64,000 nt of DNA from Lycorma delicatula. Its lineage: Eukaryota > Arthropoda > Insecta > Hemiptera > Fulgoridae. Within the stretch, counting starts at the first letter, position 1. The number at the start of each line of letters is the position of its first letter. The notes beneath the pieces were generated by a model. The model did no database searches, was not told where the DNA came from, and saw nothing but the letters and a program-made list of their open reading frames with translations. The stretch covers positions 137,128,536-137,192,535 of the forward strand of contig NC_134458.1 in the NCBI RefSeq assembly GCF_047948215.1. The letters run 5' to 3'. This document shows, in pieces, positions 24,452 through 33,780 of the stretch. Both the position numbers and the translations under genes were made by a program.

Positions 24452-25268
24452 GAAGTTTTACATCTCTGTCGCTTTTAATTTCCCGATGAATATAGCTTCA
24501 ATAGCTATATTAAAGAGCAACGTATGGGGATTATGTCAAATATGGGGTATCAGGTTTTTTAGGGTCTGACTTGTTACCTAGACTAGAAAAAAAACAACAT
24601 ATTTATGTACGTATGTGTGTTGTTCTGCTTTTGGCCTTATATATCAGGACTGACCGAACACTCAATACAAAACTGGTTCAAATATATCTATACATAGGCC
24701 ACTGATCATATTAATTTTTTTTCTTCAAAATTCGGTAAGGGGAAGGGATAACGCAAAAAACCATTAGATTTTCTTCAGAGAAATGTTAGAGAAAAATTTA
24801 TTAAAACAAATTGGTTACCTACAAGGCATATATAAATAATCAATAAAAAAATTATTTTTAAAATCAACTCCCTCCAATAAATAATTATGTTTATTACATA
24901 AAGATTATGTTTTTTGTTCTTTCGCTCTATCCCCTTCCACTTCAATATTTTTCAAAAATTTATACTTCGTACGTAGACTTATCAAAATTTTTAAAAAATT
25001 ATAAACCTCGGACCTAAAGTGGAGAAAAATTTGAATATTTTCTTTTTTTTAGCTTTAACTGAAGGGCACGTTAAATTTTAGAGAAAACTTTACTTGTTAT
25101 TTGTTTGCAAATTGTTAAGTTTAAATTATATATGAATATTTTTATAAAACGTTTACTTAAATTTATTCCCCAAATCTGAAAGATATATATTCTGTTTTTT
25201 TATTTTTTGCTTTATTTATTTAATCTTTATTATTAATAGCCGGAAAATCATGCAGTACTTAGCCAGTT
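24452..25268 (+). repeat. Interspersed repeat family 1, copy C
   Basis: Same order of blocks as copies A and B: TTTCCCGATGAATA near the start, TTTTTTAGGGTCTGA, TGTGTTGTTCTGCTTTTGGCC, TATATCAGGACTGACC, a 'GAGAAAAATTTATTAAAACAAAT' block and TAGCCGGAAAATCATGCAGT at the end. The terminal segment, GCCGGAAAATCATGCAGTAC, is again the imperfect inverse of the start. It ends close to the 3' end of the R1-like RT fragment. Confidence 0.72.
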
Positions 25269-26752
25269 TTTTTTCTTATAAAAATTACAAAAATATTTGA
25301 TGCGATCATTGACTTTATTTGGAAGTATATATTTATTTATTTTAATTAGGTAAGAATTGAATAAGATACATTTCATTAATTCAAGCCTCAGCCAGGATGT
25401 CACGGATGCGAATGCCACAAGCGACATTCCCATCGGTGTCCTACTAATATAAACTCAAAACAAAACACATCTAGCCAATTCACAAACAAAACCTAATGAC
25501 TCTCTAAGAACAAGAAACTGAACTCTGCCTACCCGAAATGTGAAACTGAGTTCGACACAAAACAAATCATAAATCCCAAACACAAAAACACCAACAAAAA
25601 AATAAATAATGTAAAATAACAGTAACATAAAACATAACTAACGAAAACAAATAAATCTATAATCAAACAGAAAAAAAAACAGCAACGGTTTAACAAACCG
25701 TAAAACAAAGTAACAATAAAACCAAACATAAACACAAAGAAGGAAAGTCCAAGCGGAACGTCACAATCTCTCAGTGATCCTTTCTTTCGCCAAATATGTA
25801 ATAAAACTTTCTACGATCAACCATTCGACCCGGCTGTTCCAATTAACATGGAGATCAACTGTCGACCCGATAATATCAAGCCGACAAATGTTCCCCGTGT
25901 GCATTAAGTAATAACTAGCTTATTCATATATCACATGATAAGCATCGTCCAACAATCCGCATTGCGGACACATGCCAGAGTCCACCAGGCCGAATTTCTG
26001 AAGTCTTTCCTGAAACTCGCCATGTCCAGAAAGAAATTGCATCATATACTTGTTCGGGTGTACCCAAGAGGCATATTAACAACATTAGGGAAAAGATCAT
26101 GCGTATAACGCCCACACTCTGTCTCATCCCATCTGGCCTGCCGCAGAGCGACACCATCTATCTCCTTTATTTCCTCCGAAATCAATTCACCTGACTTCTT
26201 AGCAACATAACGTTGTTGCCTCTCAGACGCAATCAAGCCTATCGGTTTCACGCCTGCGATCACTGAGATTGCCTCCCGTAAAACTGTACGATAACCATCC
26301 GTTACCCTTAGCAATATAAGGCGTTGAACACGTAACAAAATATCCCGATAGCTTTTAAAGTTTAGCCTATCCGCCCAAACCGGCACCGTATATAGCATAA
26401 TTGTCTCGCAGGCGCCCTTATACAAGATACTCATAGTCTTAAAATTAAGATCCCAATCGGGATTGACCACACGTCGAATTCCGAAGAAGGCATTACAGGC
26501 CTTCCCCGCGACGTATTGAAGATGCTTCTTAAACTGCAACTTCTCATCAAGAAACACCCAGAGGTAATTTGAACCTGACCATATCTAATACGTTGGTCTG
26601 AGATCGATAAACGGACTCGCCGCCTCACAGCTAAACGGGCTTTGAGGATCATGAACGTGGTATTCTCTGAGCTAAATCATCTTATGTTGACGACCACATT
26701 GCTCAAGTATCCTGCGTGCTTGAGTGGCTCGGAATTCAACCCCCCTCCGCGA

Positions 26753-26787
26753 ACCACGAGCCCAGCACGTGGTGCTGGGCTCGTGGT
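26753..26787. repeat. Perfect hairpin inside RT, 16-bp arms, 3-nt loop
   Basis: ACCACGAGCCCAGCAC is followed by GTG and then its exact reverse complement. The adjacent CCAGCACGAGCCC (26791-26803) shows what was copied, so the hairpin looks like a local inverted duplication inserted into the RT frame just after YVDD. Confidence 0.88.
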
Positions 26788-27511
26788 GAACCAGCACGAG
26801 CCCATCGTCAACATAAGCCACGATGCGACACCCGCTGGACAACCTCAGCCGCAGAAGTGAATCAAACTCCACCACCTACAATAAGGGACCCAACACACTG
26901 CCCTGCGGACAAACCTTAGACAATGTCTTCCCCACTTCATGGCTGTCCTCGCGAAGCATCACATCCCGATGACTGAAGTAACTTTGCATAACCAGCAACT
27001 CACTCACAGTACTATCTCTCTTTTTTAATTGATATATATCAGAAGAGGTTATTAAATGGTTATTAAAGAGGTTATTTAATTCTGATATTAGTATATCAGA
27101 GATAAATTAAATCCCCCAGAAATGTCAGGAAAATCCCCAGGACATTCCTCCCGACTGGGAGTTACCGCACTCATCCCACGAAATATGGCGTCCTCACTAC
27201 CCTTTCCGGGGCAAAACCCATACTGATTATCCATTAGTAAACCGCGCGAGGTCAATCTCTCATTTATACGAAGGTACAGAACCTTTTCAAAAACCTTACC
27301 AACAACCGGCAGTAACGTCAAAAGCATATATGACGAACTAACAGCAGGATCCTTGTCGCCACCTTTAAAAGATAATTTCACAATCCCTTTCTTCCAACAT
27401 ACCGGGAAGTACTCTCCAAACAAGAAATTATTAAAAAATTTGTAATAATTCTCACACTTACCCCTACTGAGTAAAGGAGGAGCTCTACCGTTATCCCATC
27501 CAAGCAAGGAG

Positions 27512-27535
27512 CCTTACCTCTACCTAGAGGTAAGG
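27512..27535. repeat. Perfect hairpin, 11-bp arms, 2-nt loop
   Basis: CCTTACCTCTA, CC, then the exact reverse complement. It lies at the block 0 region of the R1-like RT, where the reading frame is disturbed. Confidence 0.75.
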
Positions 27536-27639
27536 TCCTCTTTACAGTACCAGTGTCTCTACACTAGCATAGTCCAAATTTTCAAAGAATACTCTCAAGT
27601 CTTACTTTATCATCCTTACAAGTTGTAGATCATCCAGAA

Positions 27640-28320
27640 ACTGTAACCAAATGATGACATAATGCGCCATAAATTCTGTGAACGAATGGTTTGACAGGCG
27701 AAGACAATGATTTTATTAACAAACTGTCGATGTTGGACGAAGCCCATTTCCATGTTAATGGATTTTTTAATAAGTAAAAGTTTCGTGTTTGAGCACTAGA
27801 AAATTCCACAGCTACACTAGTACCCGTTACACATCAAAAAGGTTACTGTATGGTATGCTGTGTGTGATCGTATGGCATAATACTCTTCTTTTTTTTTGAA
27901 AATGAGGTTGACCTCACAACTACAGTCACATCAGATAGTTACATCGCCAAATTAAAAATCTTTGTTGCGCAAACTTTCCACAAATTATTAACAACGCTTG
28001 GTTTCAACAACATGGTTTAACATCATACACAGCACAAATATCGATGGCTGCTGTTCGCAAATTGTTTGGCAATCGTATAATTTTGAGGAATGATGACATT
28101 TCATGACCTCCCAGGTCACCTGATTTTTTGGTGTGCGATTTCTTCTTGTGGAATCACCTTAAAAACCAAGTGTAAAGTTGTCAAACTGGTCTCAGAAATT
28201 GCTAAAATGTCTGTTGAAATGTTGCATCATCAAACCACGCAGAGTTTCACTACTAGAATGCAGGAATGTGTTCACAGACGAAGTTCACCTGCAAGACATG
28301 ATTTTTAAAAAAAATTAAAT
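27640..28320 (+). pseudogene. Relic of a Tc1/mariner-type transposase (catalytic half only)
   Basis: The translation shows LDEAHFHVNGF (about 27733-27766), TVTSDSYIAKLK-like (about 27925-27960), then WFQQHGLTSYTAQISM (about 28000-28045), RSPDFLVCDFFLWNHLKN-like (about 28110-28165), and a C-terminal tail ending at a TAA near 28306. Known pattern: the DEAHF Asp and the QDGA/RSPD region belong to the DDE catalytic core. The middle Asp of QQDGA reads His here. The N-terminal DNA-binding domain and both termini are missing. It belongs to the same broad group as the 8.6-kb element but is not a close copy of it. Confidence 0.7.
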
Positions 28321-28430
28321 TTTATGAATGTATTCAAAAATGACATTTTTCTATTTAAATGATATAAATAAATTGATTTAATATAATTTTTTCATAAGAA
28401 TATTTACTTTTCTAAATTTTCCGTTTCCCT

Positions 28431-28440
28431 GAATCACTCT
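28431..28440. repeat. Target-site duplication of the RTE-like LINE, 3' side
   Basis: GAATCACTCT here matches 29953-29962 exactly. Confidence 0.85.
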
Positions 28441-29952
28441 TTTTTTTTTTTTTTTTTTTTGTCTTCAGTCATTTGACTGGTTTGATGCAGCTCTCCAAGA
28501 TTCCCTATCTAGTGCTAGTCGTTTCATTTCAGTATACCCTCTACATCCTACATCCCCAACAATTTGTTTTATATACTCCAAACGTGGCCTGCCTACACAA
28601 TTTTTCCCTTCTACCTGTCCTTCCAATATTAAAGCGACTATTCCAGGATGCCGTAGTATGTGGCCTATAAGTCTGTCTCTTCTTTTAACTATATTTTTCC
28701 AAATGCTTCTTTCTTCATCTATTTGCCGCAATACCTCTTCATTTGTCACTTTATCCACCCATCTGATTTTTAACATTCTCCTATAGCACCACATTTCAAA
28801 AGCTTCTAATCTTTTCTTCTCAGATACTCCGATTGTCCAAGTTTCACTCCCATATAAAGCGACACTCCAAACATACACTTTCAAAAATCTTTTCCTGACA
28901 TTTAAATTAATTTTTGATGAAAACAAATTATATTTCTTACTGAAGGCTCGTTTAGCTTGTGCTATTCGGCATTTTATATCGCTCCTGCTTCGTCCATCTT
29001 TAGTAATTTTACTTCCCAAATAACAAAATTCTTCTACCTCCATAATCTTTTCTCCTCCTATTTTCACATTCAGCGGTCCATCTTTGTTATTTCTACTACA
29101 TTTCATTACTTTTGTTTTGTTCTTGTTTATTTTCATGTGATAGTTCTTGCGTAGGACTTCATCTATGCCGTTCATTGTTTCTTCTAAATCCTTTTTACTC
29201 TCGGCTAGAATTACTATATCATCAGCAAATCGTAGCATCTTTATCTTTTCACCTTGTACTGTTACTCCGAATCGAAATTGTTCTTTAACATCATTAACTG
29301 CTAGTTCCATGTAAAGATTAAAAAGTAACGGAGATAGGGAACATCCTTGTCGGACTCCCTTTCTTATTAGGGCTTCTTTTTTATGTTCTTCAATTGTTAT
29401 TGTTGCTGTTTGGTTCCTGTACATGTTAGCAATTGTTCTTCTATCTCTGTATTTGAACCCTAATTTTTTTAAAATGCTGAACATTTTATTCCAGTCTACG
29501 TTATCGAAAGCCTTTTCTAGGTCTATAAACGCCAAGTATGTTGGTTTGTTTTTCTTTAATCTTCCTTCTACTACTAATCTGAGGCCTAAAATTGCTTCCC
29601 TTGTCCCTATACTTTTCCTGAAACCAAATTGGTCTTCTCCTAACACTTCTTCCACTCTCCTCTCAATTCTTCTGTATAAAATTCTAGTTAAGATTTTTGA
29701 TGCATGACTAGTTAAACTAATTGTTCTGTATTCTTCACATTTATCTGCCCCTGCTTTCTTTGGTATCATAACTATAACACTTTTTTTGAAGTCTGATGGA
29801 AATTCCCCATTTTCATAAATATTACACACCAGTTTGTATAATCTATCAATCGCTTCCTCACCTGCACTGCGCAGTAATTCTACAGGTATTCCGTCTATTC
29901 CAGGAGCCTTTCTGCAATTTAAATCTTTTAATGCTCTCTTAAATTCAGATCA
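28441..29952 (-). mobile_element. 5'-truncated RTE-like LINE with poly-A tail and 10-bp TSD
   Basis: On the minus strand the element starts at 29952, is open through the RT, and ends in a ~20-nt poly-A (28441-28460 on the plus strand reads T). GAATCACTCT flanks both sides (28431-28440 and 29953-29962), so this is one complete insertion event. The endonuclease half is absent through 5' truncation, the usual outcome of target-primed reverse transcription. Intact poly-A, exact TSD and long open frame point to a recent insertion. Confidence 0.9.
28465..29952 (-). CDS. RTE-like reverse transcriptase, open frame truncated at the N-terminus
   Basis: The frame is open from the 5' junction to the stop at 28465-28467, about 495 codons; the first internal Met is at 29829. 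Domains in order: block 0 RKAPGIDGIPVELL (about 29893-29934), MIPKKAGADKCEEYRTISL, QFGFRKSIGTREAI, YLAFIDLEKAFDNVDW (first palm Asp), RQGCSLSPLLFNLYM, FADDIVIL (FADD at 29218-29229), NKNKTKVM, EEFCYLGSKITKDGRS, then the C-terminal FEMWCYRRMLKIRW and RRDRLIGHILRH, ending SNQSND. Catalytic Asp residues are present, so the polymerase domain itself could be functional. With no start, promoter or endonuclease it is unlikely to be expressed as a working element. RTE/BovB-like placement rests on motif resemblance. Confidence 0.88.
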
Positions 29953-29962
29953 GAATCACTCT
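29953..29962. repeat. Target-site duplication of the RTE-like LINE, 5' side
   Basis: GAATCACTCT, identical to 28431-28440. Confidence 0.85.
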
Positions 29963-30577
29963 ACATAACATAAAAATTAACTCTTATCACATATTGTATG
30001 GCCTTTCGTGAAATGCAAATGAAGATTCAAAGCAATCTCAGACACTATACACTAACCTGAAATTTACTGTATGATTATTTGCGGTGTCGTTATAAAAACT
30101 GAAAAGACTTTAATTCATTTCTTAAAAGACATTTTGTCATGTCTACAGATATCTAGAATGGGCATAAGTGGAGTGAAGGATATTTCCTTCACTTCACTTA
30201 TGCCCGTAAGAAGGCTTCACTTATGCCCTTCGTGATATTTCATGAAGGGTGTATAATATTTTTTAATTTCATTAAAGAAATGAGTATTGTTAATCCTTCT
30301 TTGGTAATGTAGCATAATTAATTGGATTTATTATTTTTTTATTGCCCTTAGAGATGTGAATATTTATTTCTTGATATTTTCTCTGCAAGCTGTTTTGAAT
30401 AAGAGGTTTACCATAATACAAGCAAGCTACTTCGAGAGCCAATCTGATGTAAGAGGTCAAAAAGTAATTCATATTAGAATGTGGATCTTCGCTAATATTG
30501 AAAAAATTGGATGTTTTGGGTTAAATTAAGATTCATACTTCGGGTATTTTTCGATTTTTTCGTGATGTAAACTAAAT
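29963..30577. other. AT-rich spacer holding a strong hairpin
   Basis: No gene. Contains the hairpin at 30160-30205. The minus-strand 60-codon frame at 30290-30472 has no recognised domain. Confidence 0.5.
30160..30205. repeat. Near-perfect hairpin, 21-bp arms, 4-nt loop
   Basis: The arms are 30160-30180 and 30185-30205, opening GGGCATAAGTG and closing CACTTATGCCC, with one mismatch (a G-T pairing in RNA). A third partial copy, CTTCACTTATGCCC, lies at 30215-30228 in direct orientation to the right arm. The stem is long enough to be a fold-back duplication; a small-RNA precursor is possible but the 4-nt loop is short for one. Confidence 0.85.
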
Positions 30578-30590
30578 AATGTCTAATGCC
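30578..30590. repeat. 13-bp target-site duplication, 5' side of gag element
   Basis: AATGTCTAATGCC, identical to 31735-31747. Confidence 0.9.
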
Positions 30591-31734
30591 GGGAGAAAAA
30601 TGGGAAAACACCTTCTCGTTCATCTGACACGGGCACCCCCATCATCAATGATGGCAGGTAAGAAGCGACCCGCGGATCCGCCGACTACTGCAGTTGTGGT
30701 CAAGGCGGATGGGCGGACCTTTGCAGATCTTCTCCGCTCGGTGAAAGGGGCAGTTTCACCAGGGGAAACCGGAGTCCTCTCCGTCCGGCAGGGCCAAGGG
30801 GAGGACCTCCACCTGCGGGTACGGGCGGACAGTGGCAAGGCGGACCAACTCTGCATGGATATTGCCGAAAAGGTTGAGGGTGTTACTACGGCCCTGGCTG
30901 GTAGGGGCGGCAGCAGAACCCACGTCCTGGTTAATGATTTGGATACCCTAATGTCACAGGACGAGTTTCTTCGAGAGCTTCGCAAGACGATAGGTGAGTC
31001 GGTCACTACTGACGTCCTGTCAGTGCATCCGGCTTACGGTTCCATTCAGTTGGTAACACTGGCAGTACCGCCAATCCTGACCGACAAACTACTATCTGAT
31101 GGGCGAGTTCAGATTGGGTGGGTGGCCTGTCGAGTGGTGCAGCGTACATCCGACGGCCTTTACTTCAGATGTTGGAATCCAGACCACAGAGCCAAGATCT
31201 GTTCTGGCGCAGACAGAAGCGGCCACTGTTTTGCATGTGGTAAGGCTGGCCATTTACACAAGAACTGCCAGCAGGACCCTAGGTGCTTATCTTGCAAGCC
31301 ACATGGTCATGCACCTGGGGGTAGAAGATGTAAAATGACTCCATTGGCATCTGGAACAGCTTCTTCGTAGAAACATCATGATGTCTCTGAGGGACAGCTC
31401 ATCCGGGAGGGGGTGGGAGGCCTCGGTCTCCTGCTTACGATGATCGAGTGGGGACTCCCTGGCAGTACCGTTGGAGGCAAAGTAAGACCTAGTCCCGGTA
31501 GAGGATCCTTTTGGGGATTCCCCATTAGAGGCACGGCATAAAGACCGAGTCACGGTGGGGGCGATCCTTTGGGGTCCCCTCATTCAAGGCATGGCGCCTA
31601 AACGACCGAGTCCCGGCTATCTGGCGGGAACTTTGTTCCCGACGAGATAGTTAGAGGCTATGGCACTCCTCGCAGCCGAGTTTATGTTTAGCTGCAGATC
31701 CGGCTCCGGGGGACAGGGAAAAAAGGAGAAAAAA
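30591..31734 (+). mobile_element. RT-less gag retroelement, copy 2 (young, complete insertion)
   Basis: The 1144-bp element is bounded by exact 13-bp duplications and ends in an A-rich tail (about 31719-31734). It contains one gag frame (30600-31370) followed by about 360 bp of noncoding, GC-rich sequence with ~59-bp tandem units (starts about 31482, 31540, 31600). There is no endonuclease or reverse transcriptase. TSD length and A-rich end match target-primed insertion by an enzyme supplied in trans. Copy 1 (21700-23505) shares the 3' half, so the RT-less form is not a unique accident at this locus. Confidence 0.88.
30600..31370 (+). CDS. Intact gag/ORF1-like protein with CCHC zinc knuckles
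   Basis: 256 codons from ATG 30600. An upstream ATG at 30579 is in frame but belongs to the target duplication, and ATGs at 30648 and 30651 are alternatives. The body has VVVKADGRTFADLLRSVKG (about residues 30-50), LHLRVRADSGKADQL and LRELRKTIGESV, then IGWVACRV before three Cys/His knuckles: FRCWNPDHRAKIC, HCFACGKAGHLHKNC and CLSCKPHGHAPGGRRC. This plan (basic body, conserved IGWV-CRV, three knuckles) is typical of ORF1 of R1-type non-LTR elements, which bind element RNA. Knuckle 1 has Tyr where copy 1 has its first Cys, so that finger may be impaired. The N-terminus is shorter than in copy 1. The frame is uninterrupted, GC-rich and unlike its surroundings. Confidence 0.85.
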   Translation: MGKHLLVHLTRAPPSSMMAGKKRPADPPTTAVVVKADGRTFADLLRSVKGAVSPGETGVLSVRQGQGEDLHLRVRADSGKADQLCMDIAEKVEGVTTALAGRGGSRTHVLVNDLDTLMSQDEFLRELRKTIGESVTTDVLSVHPAYGSIQLVTLAVPPILTDKLLSDGRVQIGWVACRVVQRTSDGLYFRCWNPDHRAKICSGADRSGHCFACGKAGHLHKNCQQDPRCLSCKPHGHAPGGRRCKMTPLASGTASS

Positions 31735-31747
31735 AATGTCTAATGCC
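31735..31747. repeat. 13-bp target-site duplication, 3' side of gag element
   Basis: AATGTCTAATGCC, identical to 30578-30590. Confidence 0.9.
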
Positions 31748-32980
31748 AAATAATTCACAGCAGTTGGTTATATTATATTTTATTTACAATATATTTAATT
31801 TACGGTAAATTTTTATTGCATTATATTTTATTTTATTTTGTAAATATACGTAAAACGGTTAATAATATTTAGATTACTCCTGTACAATTTTTTTGTTACT
31901 TCTCGGTTCCAGTATTCTGAGAAAAAATAAAATAAACATTATATATTACATTAAAAAACGAATAAACTGCACTTCGGTCTTGACCACAAAATTAATTATA
32001 AAAGTTTTTATTAACTTTATAAATGGCTGATTGACTATAAAAATTTGCTTTATAAATTGTAAATAGAAATTTAAGTAAAGGGGGTAACTTTATAAAAAAA
32101 TATATTTTTTTTTTTCTGTTTTTGACTGGCCTAGAGAAAAACTTGTTAGTGCTAAAAGGAAATTGGACAGGAGCGAATAATCAAAGCTGAAGAATATAAG
32201 AGGAGCTTGAAATAACTTAAAGAGGAAGTAACAAGACAAGTATGAAGAGAAAGAAGGAGAAAAATTCCTTATATGCTAGTGGGGAATATAATTTAAAATA
32301 ATTTGTAATTTTGACATTTATGTATCTTTTACTCATGAGCTATCAAAGATATAGCTTTTATTTTCTATATCCATTATGCAGTACTCTATTATTGGAAATA
32401 TAAATATAAAAGCACAGTGTAATACTCAATTTAAATTTAATTTTTTCGTCAAAATTACGTAAGATGAAGTTAAAATTCTAAGCACAGTCGTAAATTTTAT
32501 GACTATGGAATGAAAAAAAAATTTTACGACTTTGTCGAATAAATCTTAAGTAAAAAAAATTAATTGTAAAAACTTACTGTTATACACAAAAAAAAATTAA
32601 AATAAATTACATATTTTCCCACTTTAAGTTTATAAAATCAAATCTTTTTTCTTAATTATTATTACTGTGAAAAAAAAATAGGAATTTTAAAATTGTAGAC
32701 AGAATAAAATAATTTTTTTTTATATAATTCATTAATAAAATTATTATATTAATAAAATTATAAACGCATCATTTTTTTAAAGTAGAATTTTTATTATAAA
32801 AATTATTTTTTTTATAATAATATGCATTACGTGTATTACACGATCAGAAAATAAATACTCTACATATAACCGAGTTAATAAACAGTTAAGTGAAAAGTTA
32901 ACGTCTCACTCCTTATGACGTATGTCTTTGAACTGAAGTGAAAACGGTTTTGATTAGGAAGAAGAGGAATTGCAAAATAT
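31748..32980. other. AT-rich intergenic DNA, no feature seen
   Basis: Long A/T-rich runs (worst at 32500-32830). No coding frame. Confidence 0.5.
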
Positions 32981-33780
32981 TTGTTAAATATTCATGCGGA
33001 CAGCACTGAACAAGCAGGCAAATAAGAGAGAACATACTACGTTGACTTTTAACGATGAAGTCGACAGTATGTATGTATGCATGTATATATGTGTATAAGT
33101 GTTTTGCGTTATATTAGATGGATGGACGGGGGACTAGAGAGATAATTACGTGTCAGATCCAATTGGAGGCTTCTTAAACAGGGCTGGGTGTTCTTTGTAC
33201 TCGTTAAACAGACGACTACACAACTATGCTTACGGTTTTGATCTCACCCTTCTAGCCGACACCACTTACTCGACACCGAATACCCGCCTCACCCGACCCG
33301 CCACCCATAAACCCTCACTCATATCTGAGGTAAGTGATTATATTCACCGGTGATCTCCATCCCTTTCATTCTCTTTAAAATCCTTCACCGCTACGCTTAC
33401 CGACACCGTCGCTACCGCTTCCTCTGTATCCCGCAACCCTTCTTGCCTAAATATCCGGTCGTCAGTCAGCATAGTACAACGCAACACAATACGCCGGCCC
33501 GAGCGACCAAAGAGGTACTTCAAAACAAAGACTGTAACGATATTTAACACGTCTTCGTTAATAAACTTCACGACCCGTTCTTATAATATTTAACCCGGTA
33601 TACGGCTTTTGCATAGAATCAACAACGCATCGGTCCGTATCCCGTAATTATCCCATCCTTTTATTAAAACTCTTCTTTCTCTTTTCCTCATCAAAATAAT
33701 GCATAAACTCTTTCGTCTCCTCATCACGCTAAAACAAAGTACCGTACTAGATGTATGTTCTGAATAATTAATTGGCAAGA
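32981..33780. other. GC-richer, C-rich island, candidate regulatory DNA
   Basis: A purine-rich half (32981-33150), including a (TATG)n-like run at about 33068-33095, passes into a pyrimidine-rich half (33240-33770). Short frames on both strands (62-75 codons) overlap each other and have no domain. Similar in character to the islands at 41.0-41.7, 54.5-55.2 and 63.1-64.0 kb. Confidence 0.3.

Larger units (their letters stand above)
25915..27585 (-). pseudogene. R1-group reverse transcriptase, broken
   Basis: The enzyme would copy element RNA at a nicked target. Seen: the palm motif YVDD at 26804-26815; thumb and connection segments HLQYVAGKACNAFFGIRRVV, ETIMLYTVPVWADRL and AISVIAGVKPIGLIASERQQ (26042-26557); and the C-terminal finger CPQCGLLDDAYHVIYE (about 25923-25975), after which a stop replaces the expected final Cys. 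Frame changes occur near 26050, 26570, 26660 and 27100. The central palm between about 26900 and 27100 is partly lost and replaced by AT-rich repeats. A 35-nt inverted duplication lies a few codons after YVDD. Inactive. Confidence 0.75.
25320..27600 (-). mobile_element. 5'-truncated R1-like non-LTR retrotransposon (RT part and 3' UTR)
   Basis: Read on the minus strand from about 27570 to 25900, the fragments follow the RT order. A KAP-LDGI-like block 0 is followed by IVKLSFKGGDKDP, SSYMLLTLLPVVGKVFEK and DNQYGFCPGKGSEDAI, then AYVDDG (26801-26818), the thumb and the C-terminal CPQCGLLDDAYH finger. An untranslated A/T-rich tail follows to about 25320. The gag and endonuclease regions are absent. 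The block order fits the R1 group rather than the RTE-like LINE next door. Confidence 0.72.

Noticed and set aside
29423..29707. 94-codon plus-strand frame
   Set aside because: Antisense shadow of the RTE-like reverse transcriptase.
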